Positions 1 to 6,509 are shown, counted from the stretch's first letter. The stretch: DNA of 7,762 nucleotides from Leptolyngbyaceae cyanobacterium M65_K2018_010 (GCA_015295885.1 DVEE01000013.1:1-7762), one strand, 5' to 3'. Notes: generated from the sequence alone by a model not told the origin. Numbers and translations: made by a program.

Positions 1-1944
1 CTCCTCGCCGTCGCCACTGCCCTCGCGGCTCAAATCCCTGCCATCGCCCAAACCCCCCGCTACCCCACCGTCATCCCCTGCCCCACGGTGCTGCCCCCCA
101 ACGAAATCGAAGGCAAAACCATCACCTGCGGCCTCTTCACCGTGCCCGAAAACTACGCCGACCCCAACGGTCGCCAGATTGAGCTCACCTACGCCGTGCT
201 GCACAGCCGCAGCCTCTCCCCTGCCCCCGACCCGATCATGGATCTGCGCGGTGGGCCGGGGGGCAGCACCCTGGAATCGAAGGCGTTGGCAACGCGGGTA
301 AACATCTACGAACCCCTGCGCCAAACCCGCGACATCATTGTGCTGGATCAGCGGGGCACCCAATTCTCCAATCGGTTGGGCTGTGCCCCGGCGGTGTTGG
401 CCACCACCAAGGTGCTTTTAGACCCCAATGGCCAGTACGCGGGCACGCTCGATCCGCTGCAGGCGCAAATGCGATCGCGCTTTCCCAACGCCAGTGACGA
501 TCTGATCACGCTCTATGCCGCCTTCGATCTCTGTGCCCGCCTTTTAGAAAACCACGGCAACGACCTCAGCCACTACAACACCCCCAACAGCGCCCAGGAC
601 GTGGTGAACCTGACCGCCGCCCTGGGCTACGACCAAATCAACCTCTACGGCATTTCCTACGGCACCTACCTGGCCCAGCGAATCATGGCCAACCACCCCG
701 ACCGGGTGCGCAGCGTGGTGCTCGACTCCACCGTGCCCCTCCAGGCCAACAAGTACGAAGCGATCGTTCGCGACCTGGAGGTCAGCTTCCTTAACCTGGT
801 GGCAGACTGCGAGGCCGATGCCGCCTGCCGCGCCGCCTACCCCAACCTGACCCAGCGCACCGTCGCCCTGCTCAACCAGCTAGACCAAGCCCCCCTGCCC
901 CTGGCGCCGCCGATCACCCCCCTAGAGCGAACCACCCCCATTGATCGCATCACCGCCGCCGAGTTTGCCACCCTGATCGAGCTGATGAACCACCATCCCG
1001 GCCAGATTGCCCCCTACCTGCCGTTAATTGTCCAAGAACTAGAGCAGGGCATCACCACCACCTTTGCTGGGGTGATCACCGGGGCACTGTTCAGCAGCGC
1101 GGCCAACGCCCCCGCCTTTGAATCCTCGCCCGAGGCCTACCGCCTGCAAGCCCGCGATTTCGAGGCCAAGGCGGAAGATATTCTGCGGGCCAGGGCCACC
1201 GCCGCCGAAACCAGCCGCCCTGCCAGCCGCTGGGTACAGCAGATTCAATCCATTGCCAACACCCTGCCAGACTCGGAGGGGGTGCTGCTGTTGGTCAACC
1301 TCTTGGGGGTGGGCTATACCGATGCCCCCCGCAACCGAGAGACCCTGATCGCCTTTGTGGCCGAAGAATTTAAGGGCGACACCGCCGCCACCCTCACCGC
1401 CGCCGTCCAGGCTATGTCTGAGGTGGAGGTGCGCCACGTGTACGACGTGGTCTCGGCCCTCACCGACTCCTTCTCCGGGGTCGATGCCGGCATCACCACG
1501 GGCATGTTTCGCAGTGTAGACTGCCGCGAACTGGTGCCCTTTAGCAACCCAGCCCAAACCCAGGCCAATTACGAGGCCATGCTCATGCCCCAGCTCGGCA
1601 CCGGGCGGGTGGTAGCTGCCCGTCAGGCCTACGACCTCTGCTCCTTCTGGCCCGTCGAAGCGGCCCCGGCCAGCGAACACGCCCCCATCAACAGCGCCAT
1701 CCCTACCCTGGTGCTGCAAGGGCGCTACGACGTGCAAACCAACACCGAAATGGGCATCGAGGTGATGGCGGGGCTGCGCAACGGCACCTTTGTGGAGTTT
1801 TCCAGCACGGGCCACGGGGCGATTGTGGTTTCTCAATGCGCCAAGGACATCGGCGTGGCCTTTGTGAATAACCCCACTCGCGTCCCCGACACAAGCTGCA
1901 CCGCCGACCTGTTTCCCAGCTTTGTGCTGCCGCCCGCTGAATAG
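1..1944 (+). CDS. Exported alpha/beta-hydrolase, S33 / TAP-like peptidase family (5' end outside window)
   Basis: The frame is open from base 1 to the TAG at 1942-1944, giving 647 visible residues. Its first codons encode a hydrophobic stretch ending in AIA-Q (residues 14-17), which looks like a Sec signal peptide h-region and signal-peptidase I site, so the true start lies just left of the window and the GTG at 88 is internal. Fold landmarks follow in order: the RGGPGGS oxyanion-hole loop (83-89), DQRGT (116-120), the nucleophile elbow GISYG with Ser219, then Asp577 in GRYDV and His605 in TGHG. This is the full catalytic triad and spacing of proline-iminopeptidase/tripeptidyl-aminopeptidase-like proteins, with a large helical insert between Ser and Asp and a TAP-like C-terminal part. 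It probably acts in the periplasm or outside the cell as an aminopeptidase or esterase; the substrate cannot be read from sequence. It appears monocistronic here, because the next gene converges on it. Confidence 0.9.
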   Translation, partial: LLAVATALAAQIPAIAQTPRYPTVIPCPTVLPPNEIEGKTITCGLFTVPENYADPNGRQIELTYAVLHSRSLSPAPDPIMDLRGGPGGSTLESKALATRVNIYEPLRQTRDIIVLDQRGTQFSNRLGCAPAVLATTKVLLDPNGQYAGTLDPLQAQMRSRFPNASDDLITLYAAFDLCARLLENHGNDLSHYNTPNSAQDVVNLTAALGYDQINLYGISYGTYLAQRIMANHPDRVRSVVLDSTVPLQANKYEAIVRDLEVSFLNLVADCEADAACRAAYPNLTQRTVALLNQLDQAPLPLAPPITPLERTTPIDRITAAEFATLIELMNHHPGQIAPYLPLIVQELEQGITTTFAGVITGALFSSAANAPAFESSPEAYRLQARDFEAKAEDILRARATAAETSRPASRWVQQIQSIANTLPDSEGVLLLVNLLGVGYTDAPRNRETLIAFVAEEFKGDTAATLTAAVQAMSEVEVRHVYDVVSALTDSFSGVDAGITTGMFRSVDCRELVPFSNPAQTQANYEAMLMPQLGTGRVVAARQAYDLCSFWPVEAAPASEHAPINSAIPTLVLQGRYDVQTNTEMGIEVMAGLRNGTFVEFSSTGHGAIVVSQCAKDIGVAFVNNPTRVPDTSCTADLFPSFVLPPAE

Positions 1945-2040
1945 CGGTGCGCAGTCGCTAGAGTGCGCGATCGCCCTGCTGGGGATGACAGCCTGTTAAC
2001 CGCCCCAAAATCCTGAAGCGATAGGTCAGTCAGCTACACA

Positions 2041-2066
2041 CGACATGGCGGTGGCCCCGCCTGTCG
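2041..2066. terminator. Hairpin between convergent genes, possible bidirectional terminator
   Basis: CGACA (2041-2045) pairs with TGTCG (2062-2066) and GGCGG (2047-2051) pairs with CCGCC (2057-2061). This gives a 10-bp stem with one bulged T at 2046 and a 5-nt loop. It lies about 100 bp after the hydrolase stop and about 115 bp after the stop of the opposing lipoprotein gene, where a shared terminator would be expected. There is no clear T-run on either side, so intrinsic termination is only a suggestion; the rest of 1945-2182 shows a HIP1 site (1967-1974) and no gene I can support. Confidence 0.4.
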
Positions 2067-2182
2067 CTCTGTTAGCCGGCGTCATCTTGACCATTGGGGC
2101 ATTATCTTCCCGGTTTTAGGGGCCATTGTGGCTGTTCTTGTCTGGAGCTTGATAGCCAGGGCGACTTAAATGCAGGCTTCCT

Positions 2183-2746
2183 TCATCCCTCCTTTTCTAG
2201 CGGAGGCTCCAACAGAATATCTCGGGACGATGGCACCTCCAGGTACAGTCCTCTCAGGGTGGCGATATTCGTTGGGGCCTCAAAGGTGACTAGCTTGCCC
2301 GTCACAAACACCCGAGTAGGCCGCTGGGCGTTGGCATCTGCCAGAAATGCCCTCAATAGCTGATCACGACCCTGATCATTGGGGATATGCACGGCAAAGG
2401 AACGGCCCCGATCACCGGCTTTAGCCATTACATTAAACCGCCAGGTATCCTCATCTGGGCCTTCCCCACTCCACCAATCCCCCAGGATGGCTTTTGTGCC
2501 TTCATCCCCATAGATATTGCTGTGGTCCACAAACCCCCAGACTTTGATGTTTTGCCCCTGAAGCTGCTCAAGTTCAAGACTATTGCGAGCAAATCCGTCT
2601 TGGCTAATGGCAGAGGCCGACCGATAACCCTGAATGGTTCCCTGGCATCCCCCTACCAGGAGTAGGGTCATTGACACGGGAAGCAAAAGACGATTCAGCC
2701 CTCCAGATCGGGATCGAGTGCTTATCGATAAATGCTGGGTTGACAC
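2183..2746 (-). CDS. Predicted lipoprotein of unknown function, possibly an OB-fold
   Basis: This 187-residue protein has three arginines (R11, R13, R19), a hydrophobic run, and a lipobox VGGC with Cys34 as the probable lipidated residue, so it should be membrane-anchored on the outer face of the plasma membrane or in the periplasm. The mature part (about 154 residues) has no motif I can assign. Alternating strands such as QNIKVWGFVD, a long middle strand pair, and VFVTGKLVTF followed by GLYLEV suggest a small beta-barrel of the OB-fold (tRNA_anti-like) type; this is inference from pattern only. The start is the GTG at 2746, chosen because it supplies the charged n-region of the signal peptide. 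Its Shine-Dalgarno sequence is poor, and no upstream ATG exists before the in-frame stop. The gene is convergent with the hydrolase and no partner gene is adjacent. Confidence 0.75.
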   Translation of the reverse strand: MSTQHLSISTRSRSGGLNRLLLPVSMTLLLVGGCQGTIQGYRSASAISQDGFARNSLELEQLQGQNIKVWGFVDHSNIYGDEGTKAILGDWWSGEGPDEDTWRFNVMAKAGDRGRSFAVHIPNDQGRDQLLRAFLADANAQRPTRVFVTGKLVTFEAPTNIATLRGLYLEVPSSRDILLEPPLEKEG

Positions 2747-2990
2747 GGGGTTAACCGAGATAGAAAAGCTGGGGTTTGATGGAAGGTGTCACTATGGATG
2801 AAGCCTCTGAGATCTCCAAAGGGTGCAATCCTATTAATCTGATTTTATAGAGGGTAGTCGTGACAAGAACCTTTAAAGAATATTGAAAATCCAATGATGC
2901 GTTTAAGAGAAAGCCAAAATTACACAGCCCCTCTTTCCCTCATCCCAAACTGAGGTTTATTTAAGCCCTTTTGTGATTAGTTTGATTGTC

Positions 2991-3113
2991 TCAGTCTCCT
3001 ATGCTTCTCGATAAATCCCTAGCGCAGTAGTTGCAGGGTTTTCCACTACGCTTATCGGGCTCAATCGTAATGATGTCGCGATAGCTCATAGGACAAACAG
3101 ACTGCTCAGGCAT
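2991..3113 (-). pseudogene. Truncated DUF433 (VapB-like) antitoxin relic
   Basis: A short minus-strand frame encodes 40 residues and contains YRDIITIEPDKRSGKPC, which matches the very conserved beginning of DUF433 antitoxin proteins. In intact members KPC is followed by an IRG.RITV segment and about 50 more residues forming the helical DNA-binding part; here it runs instead into NYCARDLSRSIGD and a TGA. None of the three frames after KPC restores the family sequence, so the 3' part seems lost by deletion rather than by a simple frameshift. The original start was probably the ATG at 3089 (MSYRD); the ATG at 3113 is the longer option but lies too close to the promoter-like -10. DUF433 antitoxins usually precede a PIN-like DUF5615 toxin, and none is seen downstream. 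Family recognition is confident; loss of function is inferred. Confidence 0.7.
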
Positions 3114-3118
3114 GCCCA

Positions 3119-3148
3119 AGTATAGAGCAGGCAAACACCTTGCTGCAA
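3119..3148 (-). promoter_or_regulatory. Sigma70-like promoter upstream of the DUF433 relic
   Basis: On the minus strand TTGCAG (3143-3148) and TATACT (3119-3124) are separated by 18 bp, close to the housekeeping consensus. Initiation would fall near 3112, which suits a start codon at 3089 rather than 3113. It may be what is left of the toxin-antitoxin operon promoter. Confidence 0.35.
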
Positions 3149-3252
3149 TGGACGGAGGGAGTTGATCGGGCTAGACCAAAGGTTGCTTGCTGCCTTTAAG
3201 ATTTACCCCTAGGCCCCTTTCAGCGGCCAATCCGAGGGATCGCCCCCTAAAT

Positions 3253-3278
3253 CTGCCCTACCTTGATAGGACGGGCAG
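3253..3278. other. Imperfect hairpin downstream of the Uma2 gene
   Basis: CTGCCC (3253-3258) pairs with GGGCAG (3273-3278), followed by a 2x2 internal mismatch, three more pairs (CCT/AGG) and a TGAT loop. It lies 50 bp beyond the Uma2 stop on the minus strand. Without a proper T-tract it is only a weak terminator candidate. Confidence 0.3.
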
Positions 3279-3327
3279 CACCCACCTCAAACTTCTGCCT
3301 TTTCAGTCCGCAGTCTCAAAAGCAGTT

Positions 3328-3900
3328 CTATGCAAAGAGTGCTGCTGGGGTGAGGGCTATGCCGGGAGCGATCGCGGACCGAATCGGCTCACTCCCGGCA
3401 AAAACCTGGTTTTCATACAGACCATTCACCCACTGACACACCGTCACCTGGCGCATTTCTGGATCAACAATCCAGTACTCTTCAATGCCGCGCGCCGCAT
3501 ATTCCGTGTGCTTGTAACGATAATCGCGGTCGCGGTTTACCTGTCCAGGACTCACCACCTCCATCACCAGGGCCGGGGGCGGCATATCGCGGGTAATGGT
3601 GGCGCGGGAGGCACCGGCTAACGCCGCCTTTGATGCTTCGGTATGAATCAATAAATCGGGAATGCGGCAGGTCGCCTGTCGTCCTGAAACCTCGACTTCC
3701 GTATCTTTATACGCCAACAAATGAATCGGAAAATGTTTAGCGAGTTCAAATAGCAAAGTTCTGGCAATATCGTTGTTTTCTTCCGACTCGGGTGGCCAGA
3801 CAACTAGCTCTCCATCAATCAGTTCATACCGTTGATCCGTCGCATCCTGATAACCAAGGAATTCTTCAAAGGTCAGCTTTCCAGTTTTTGCTACCGTCAT
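3328..3900 (-). CDS. Uma2 (DUF820) family endonuclease-like protein
   Basis: This is a complete 190-residue member of the Uma2 family, the usual length. Landmarks are LTFEEFL near the N-terminus, RYELIDGELV (24-33), RIPDLL with Asp82, MEVVSP with Glu114, RDYRYK with Lys130, and EYWIVDP (141-147). Asp82, Glu114 and Lys130 are the likely PD-(D/E)XK nuclease residues. The family is greatly expanded in cyanobacteria and its cellular role is not settled; nuclease activity is predicted from fold. The ATG at 3900 has a GAGG Shine-Dalgarno (3909-3912) 8 nt upstream, which supports this start. A second, damaged Uma2 reading frame ends 32 bp upstream on the same strand, so the two form a tandem pair, one of which has decayed. 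A HIP1 site (3368-3375) lies within the gene. Confidence 0.9.
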   Translation of the reverse strand: MTVAKTGKLTFEEFLGYQDATDQRYELIDGELVVWPPESEENNDIARTLLFELAKHFPIHLLAYKDTEVEVSGRQATCRIPDLLIHTEASKAALAGASRATITRDMPPPALVMEVVSPGQVNRDRDYRYKHTEYAARGIEEYWIVDPEMRQVTVCQWVNGLYENQVFAGSEPIRSAIAPGIALTPAALFA

Positions 3901-3932
3901 AAAGATTGCCTCGATTGATCACCCTATCCCGA

Positions 3933-4214
3933 TCAGGGGGCTTCACCATCAGTGTAGTCTAGCGCCCTGCCTTGAAGTATCCCATCCTCCTGCAACATAG
4001 CGAAGAAGACTGCGGAAGGGCGTGTCTGGCCACCGTGGCCAAGCATCATGGTCGCCTCTTCACCCTCAGCAAAACTGCCGGATAAATACCAGACCGTGCT
4101 AGGGGAATTTGGCACTCCGTGGACCAGTTCGTAGCGGGTATCGGTGCCGTCGTCACGGCGCAGATAGTCCTCAAAGGTCAAAAGTTGGGTTTCGGTGGAG
4201 AGGGCTTGGCTCAT
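3933..4214 (-). pseudogene. Truncated, chimeric Uma2 fragment
   Basis: The frame encodes 93 residues. Residues 1-33 (MSQALSTETQLLTFEDYLRR, then DDGTDTRYELVHG) are a typical Uma2 N-terminus, but the expected ELV segment and the rest of the nuclease domain, including all catalytic residues, are absent. From about base 4115 the frame continues into some 60 residues I do not recognise (motifs GHGGQTRPSAVFF and MLQEDGILQG). The tail looks protein-like in composition, so it may be a piece of another gene joined in frame by deletion or recombination. The ATG at 4214 has a GGAG about 10 nt upstream; an upstream TTG at 4268 would add 18 residues with no family likeness. The product cannot be an active Uma2 nuclease; whether the fusion is expressed is unknown. 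It lies between arcA and the intact Uma2 gene, all on the same strand. Confidence 0.7.
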
Positions 4215-4342
4215 GGGTACAGTGCTCCGCTCACACAAGGCCGTCACCCTCAATGTATCGAAGTCCAATCCGAGAGGGTCGATCCATGGCTGGCATGACA
4301 GTTCCCCGGTCAGTCAACTCCTGATTGGCGACGCCCAGGGCC

Positions 4343-5596
4343 CTAATAATCCACCGCGTCGCGGATGATCGGACAGGTCATGCAGTGCCCCCCGCCGCGA
4401 CCCCGCCCCAGTTCTGCCCCAACGATGGGGATGACTTCCACCCCCTCTTTACGCAGGGCCGTGTTGGTGACAACGTTGCGGTCATACATCACCACTACGC
4501 CCGGTTCCAGGCAAACGGCGTTGTTGCCACTGTCCCACTGCTGGCGTTGCTCCTGGTAGACGGTGCCGCCGGTTTCCACTACCCGTAGTTGCTTCAAGCC
4601 CAGGGCTTCCGCCACCACCTCTACGAAGGGTCTTTCTTCTTTGACCATGGTGTAGCCGGGGGCCTGGTCACTGGGGTAGAGGGAAAAGGGCACCACCTGA
4701 TTCATAATCGGCGGGTAGAGGGTGACCAGGTCGCGATCGCAGAAGGTAAACACCGTATCCAGGTGCATGGCCGATCGCAACTTGGGCATACCGGCCACGA
4801 TCACCCGCTCGGCGGCTCCCTTGGCAAACAGATTGGCCGTCACCTGGGTAATCGCCTGGTAGGAGGTACGCTCGCTCATGCCCATCAGCACAGTGCTCTT
4901 GCCAATGGGCATAATGTCGCCCCCCTCAAAGGTGGCCGAACCGTGGCATACGGTGGGGTCGCCCCACCACACCTCAAACTGGGCGTTTACAAAGCTGGGA
5001 TGGAATTTGTAGATAGCGGTAGTCAGGATGGGCTCCTCGTGGCGAGCCGGCCAATACAGGGGGTTGAGGGTAACACCGCCGTAGATCCAGCAGGTGGTGT
5101 CGCGGGTGTAGAGGGTATTGGGCAGGGGCGGCAGCAGATAACCGGCATAGCCATCATTGTCCTGGGCCAGTTTCAGCAGGTCGCTGCCAAAATCCACCGG
5201 CATATCGTAAACCGCCAGACCGCCAATCAAATACTCCGCTAGCTTTGGGGGCGGCAGTTCGTCTAAAAAGGCGCGCACATCCTCCACCAGACCTAGGCCC
5301 ACTTCGTTGGGCACCACCTGCTGATCCAGAATCCACTGCTTGGCTTCGGGGATAGCCACGGTCTCCGCCAGCATCTGGTGCATTTCGATGACTTCCACGC
5401 CGCGATCGCGCATCTTCAGCACAAAGTCCGCGTGGTCGCGCTTGGCCATATCCACCCAGAGCACGTCATCGAATAATAGATCGTCCTTATTGCTGGGGGT
5501 CAGGCGGGCGTGGGCCAGCCCAGGGGAGCACACCAGCACCTTGCGCAGCTTGCCCACTTCGGAATAGACGCCGTAGGTTGGGGTTTCAGTCGTCAT
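4343..5596 (-). CDS. arcA: Arginine deiminase
   Basis: A 417-residue arginine deiminase, which hydrolyses L-arginine to L-citrulline and ammonium in the cytoplasm; it belongs to the guanidine-modifying (pentein) superfamily. All catalytic residues are visible: Asp166 (TRDTT), Glu224 (FEGGDI), His278 and Asp280 (MHLDTVFTF), and the nucleophile Cys405 in GGGHCMTCPI near the C-terminus. Length and residue positions match bacterial ArcA closely; the protein lacks the ornithine-cyclodeaminase-like extension of cyanobacterial AgrE/ArgZ. The ATG at 5596 is preferred because MTTETPTYGVYSEVG begins where the family begins. An in-frame TTG at 5650 would add residues encoded by an intergenic repeat. The Shine-Dalgarno is weak. 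No arcB, arcC or antiporter lies beside it, so the full ATP-yielding deiminase pathway is not encoded here. I see no NtcA-type GTA-N8-TAC site upstream. Two HIP1 sites lie inside. Confidence 0.96.
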   Translation of the reverse strand: MTTETPTYGVYSEVGKLRKVLVCSPGLAHARLTPSNKDDLLFDDVLWVDMAKRDHADFVLKMRDRGVEVIEMHQMLAETVAIPEAKQWILDQQVVPNEVGLGLVEDVRAFLDELPPPKLAEYLIGGLAVYDMPVDFGSDLLKLAQDNDGYAGYLLPPLPNTLYTRDTTCWIYGGVTLNPLYWPARHEEPILTTAIYKFHPSFVNAQFEVWWGDPTVCHGSATFEGGDIMPIGKSTVLMGMSERTSYQAITQVTANLFAKGAAERVIVAGMPKLRSAMHLDTVFTFCDRDLVTLYPPIMNQVVPFSLYPSDQAPGYTMVKEERPFVEVVAEALGLKQLRVVETGGTVYQEQRQQWDSGNNAVCLEPGVVVMYDRNVVTNTALRKEGVEVIPIVGAELGRGRGGGHCMTCPIIRDAVDY

Positions 5597-5644
5597 TGGT
5601 AAATCCAGTGGAATAGGGGTTATGGAGGGTATCAACGCCAACCG

Positions 5645-5791
5645 GGACAAGCTTAAACAGAGAAAATTCAGGGGCCAAAAGGCCTCGATCTTCTAAGTTC
5701 TGGTTTCTAAGTTCTGGCTTCTAAGCTCTGGCTCTTGACTTCTGGCTGCTGACAACTCCCAAGCAGTGTTTTTCCGCCTTGGGCGGACACC
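5645..5791. repeat. Modular intergenic repeat, copy A
   Basis: This is the first of two diverged copies of the same composite repeat (copy B at 6994-7112). Its parts in order are: GGACAAGCTTA (5645-5655, identical in both copies); after an equal-length spacer, GA(A/G)AATTCAGG ending at 5672; AAAAGGC...TTCT (5677-5694); a 7-bp tandem array (5691-5753); and a 38-bp 3' box (5754-5791) that aligns without gaps with copy B at about 26 of 38 positions. It fills the spacer upstream of arcA. Its origin (mobile or replication slippage) is unknown. Confidence 0.65.
5691..5753. repeat. Nine-unit 7-bp tandem array
   Basis: The stretch divides exactly into nine heptamers: TTCTAAG, TTCTGGT, TTCTAAG, TTCTGGC, TTCTAAG, CTCTGGC, TCTTGAC, TTCTGGC, TGCTGAC. 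TTCTAAG and TTCTGG(C/T) alternate in the first five, giving a 14-bp higher-order period. It resembles the short tandemly repeated repetitive (STRR) heptamer arrays known from cyanobacterial intergenic DNA. Confidence 0.8.
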
Positions 5792-5802
5792 CCAACCGGT
5801 TA

Positions 5803-5823
5803 CCTGGGCCGAGTGGGCCCAGG
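5803..5823. other. Perfect 8-bp stem hairpin downstream of the DUF1269 gene
   Basis: CCTGGGCC (5803-5810) pairs fully with GGCCCAGG (5816-5823) around the 5-nt loop GAGTG. It lies just beyond the stronger terminator candidate (5840-5859) on the minus strand and could act as a second stem. It has no T-tract. Confidence 0.45.
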
Positions 5824-5839
5824 ACAACCCAGGGAAAAT

Positions 5840-5859
5840 CAGGGGGGGCCAGCCCCCTG
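5840..5859 (-). terminator. Rho-independent-like terminator of the DUF1269 gene
   Basis: CAGGGGG (5840-5846) pairs perfectly with CCCCCTG (5853-5859) around a 6-nt loop. Read on the minus strand the stem is followed at once by ATTTTCCC. It starts 17 bp after the DUF1269 stop codon, the right place to end that transcript and insulate arcA from it. The U-tract is short, so efficiency may be moderate. Confidence 0.6.
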
Positions 5860-5876
5860 CTCTAACTGGCTTTGAT

Positions 5877-6371
5877 TTACAGTTCAGCGCCAAAATCTTC
5901 CCGCAGTTTGGCCTCTTGCTCCGTCGACAGGTTGGATTGGATCAATTCACCCAATTCATCGGGGGCAAAGGCTTCGCGCACCTTATCCAACGTGACCTCG
6001 CCGGTCAGCAAAAATAGCGCGGAGGTGCCCTCGGTCACCTTATCCCGCAGATCCTTGATGAAATCATCGTTAATGCCATAGTCCGTAAACTTGCCAGACA
6101 GGGCCCCGGCGGCCGCCCCGACAATCATGCCAAACAGGGGCACCAGAAAAATCAGACCAAAGAGCATACCCCAAAACGCTCCACCCAGGGCCCCAATGCC
6201 CACGGTGCTAACCGCTTGATAGGTCTTGGGCTTGCTGCGACCCTGGGGCCAGGTCACCACGGCAGCGTCGAGCACCTTAATCAGTTCTTGCTTTTGCAGT
6301 CCTTCCAACTTAGCCAGAGCTTTTTCTGCCCCTTCGGCATTGTTAAACTTCCAAACAGTTAATGTTGACAT
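5877..6371 (-). CDS. DUF1269 family membrane protein
   Basis: This 164-residue protein begins MSTLTVWKFNNAEGAEKALAK, followed by a short alpha/beta N-terminal part with the segment KVLDAAVVTWPQG (32-44). A glycine- and alanine-rich hydrophobic stretch (about 57-92, GALGGAFWGMLFG and GMIVGAAAGALSG) could cross or dip into the membrane as a hairpin. A C-terminal soluble part follows (DDFIKDLRDKVTEGTSALFL, then an acidic tail). This layout is typical of DUF1269 proteins, whose function is not established; links to stress have been suggested for the family, but nothing here tests that. The ATG at 6371 has AGGAG (6378-6382) 6 nt upstream. It looks monocistronic, with a terminator-like hairpin 17 bp downstream and a 14-bp palindrome upstream that could be an operator. 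Confidence 0.88.
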   Translation of the reverse strand: MSTLTVWKFNNAEGAEKALAKLEGLQKQELIKVLDAAVVTWPQGRSKPKTYQAVSTVGIGALGGAFWGMLFGLIFLVPLFGMIVGAAAGALSGKFTDYGINDDFIKDLRDKVTEGTSALFLLTGEVTLDKVREAFAPDELGELIQSNLSTEQEAKLREDFGAEL

Positions 6372-6412
6372 AACCTTCTCCTGGTAATGCGTTCACATCT
6401 GGCAAGTTAATG

Positions 6413-6426
6413 GGCAATTAATTGCC
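6413..6426. promoter_or_regulatory. 14-bp perfect palindrome upstream of the DUF1269 gene
   Basis: GGCAATTAATTGCC reads the same on both strands. It lies 41 bp upstream of the DUF1269 start codon and about 84 bp beyond the receiver-gene stop, in the only region where the DUF1269 promoter can be. A dimeric repressor or activator site is a reasonable guess; no known consensus is recognised. A weak minus-strand TTGATG/TAACTT promoter-like pair overlaps it. Confidence 0.4.
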
Positions 6427-6509
6427 ATCAACCAAGTTACCATTTCCCTACTACCCAAAAGCTTTGATCCCTAAAAATTAGTCGAGCTCCCGGCTCATAA
6501 GGTTGATTT

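Larger units (their letters stand above)
2747..3327. other. 581-bp stretch without an intact gene
   Basis: This spacer separates the lipoprotein gene from the Uma2 gene. It is more AT-rich than the flanks, especially around 2830-2990. It contains a minus-strand TATAAAAT (2842-2849) that could be a -10 element for the lipoprotein gene, although no good -35 is placed for it. It also contains the DUF433 antitoxin relic with its promoter-like sequence, and an imperfect hairpin at 3253-3278. I see no RNA gene, CRISPR repeat or insertion-sequence end in it. Confidence 0.6.

Noticed and set aside
1039..1836. Long open frame on the minus strand opposite the hydrolase (265 codons)
   Set aside because: It is antisense to a gene with a full catalytic triad, its composition is glycine/histidine-rich as expected from a GC-rich shadow frame, and it shows no motif.
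2794..2850. 18-codon plus-strand micro-ORF (ATG at 2794) with GGAAGG 7 nt upstream
   Set aside because: No gene follows it on the plus strand that a leader peptide could control, and the peptide has no recognisable features.
3286..3327. Possible third, degenerate heptamer stretch (TTCTGCC TTTTCAG TCCGCAG...)
   Set aside because: Phasing is not kept beyond three units and the end boxes of the modular repeat are absent.
4589..5242. 217-codon plus-strand frame opposite arcA
   Set aside because: It lies wholly within arcA, whose catalytic residues are all present on the other strand; composition is typical of a shadow frame.
5597..5650. TTG-initiated N-terminal extension of arcA
   Set aside because: No Shine-Dalgarno, no family likeness in the extra 18 residues, and its upstream end overlaps the intergenic repeat.
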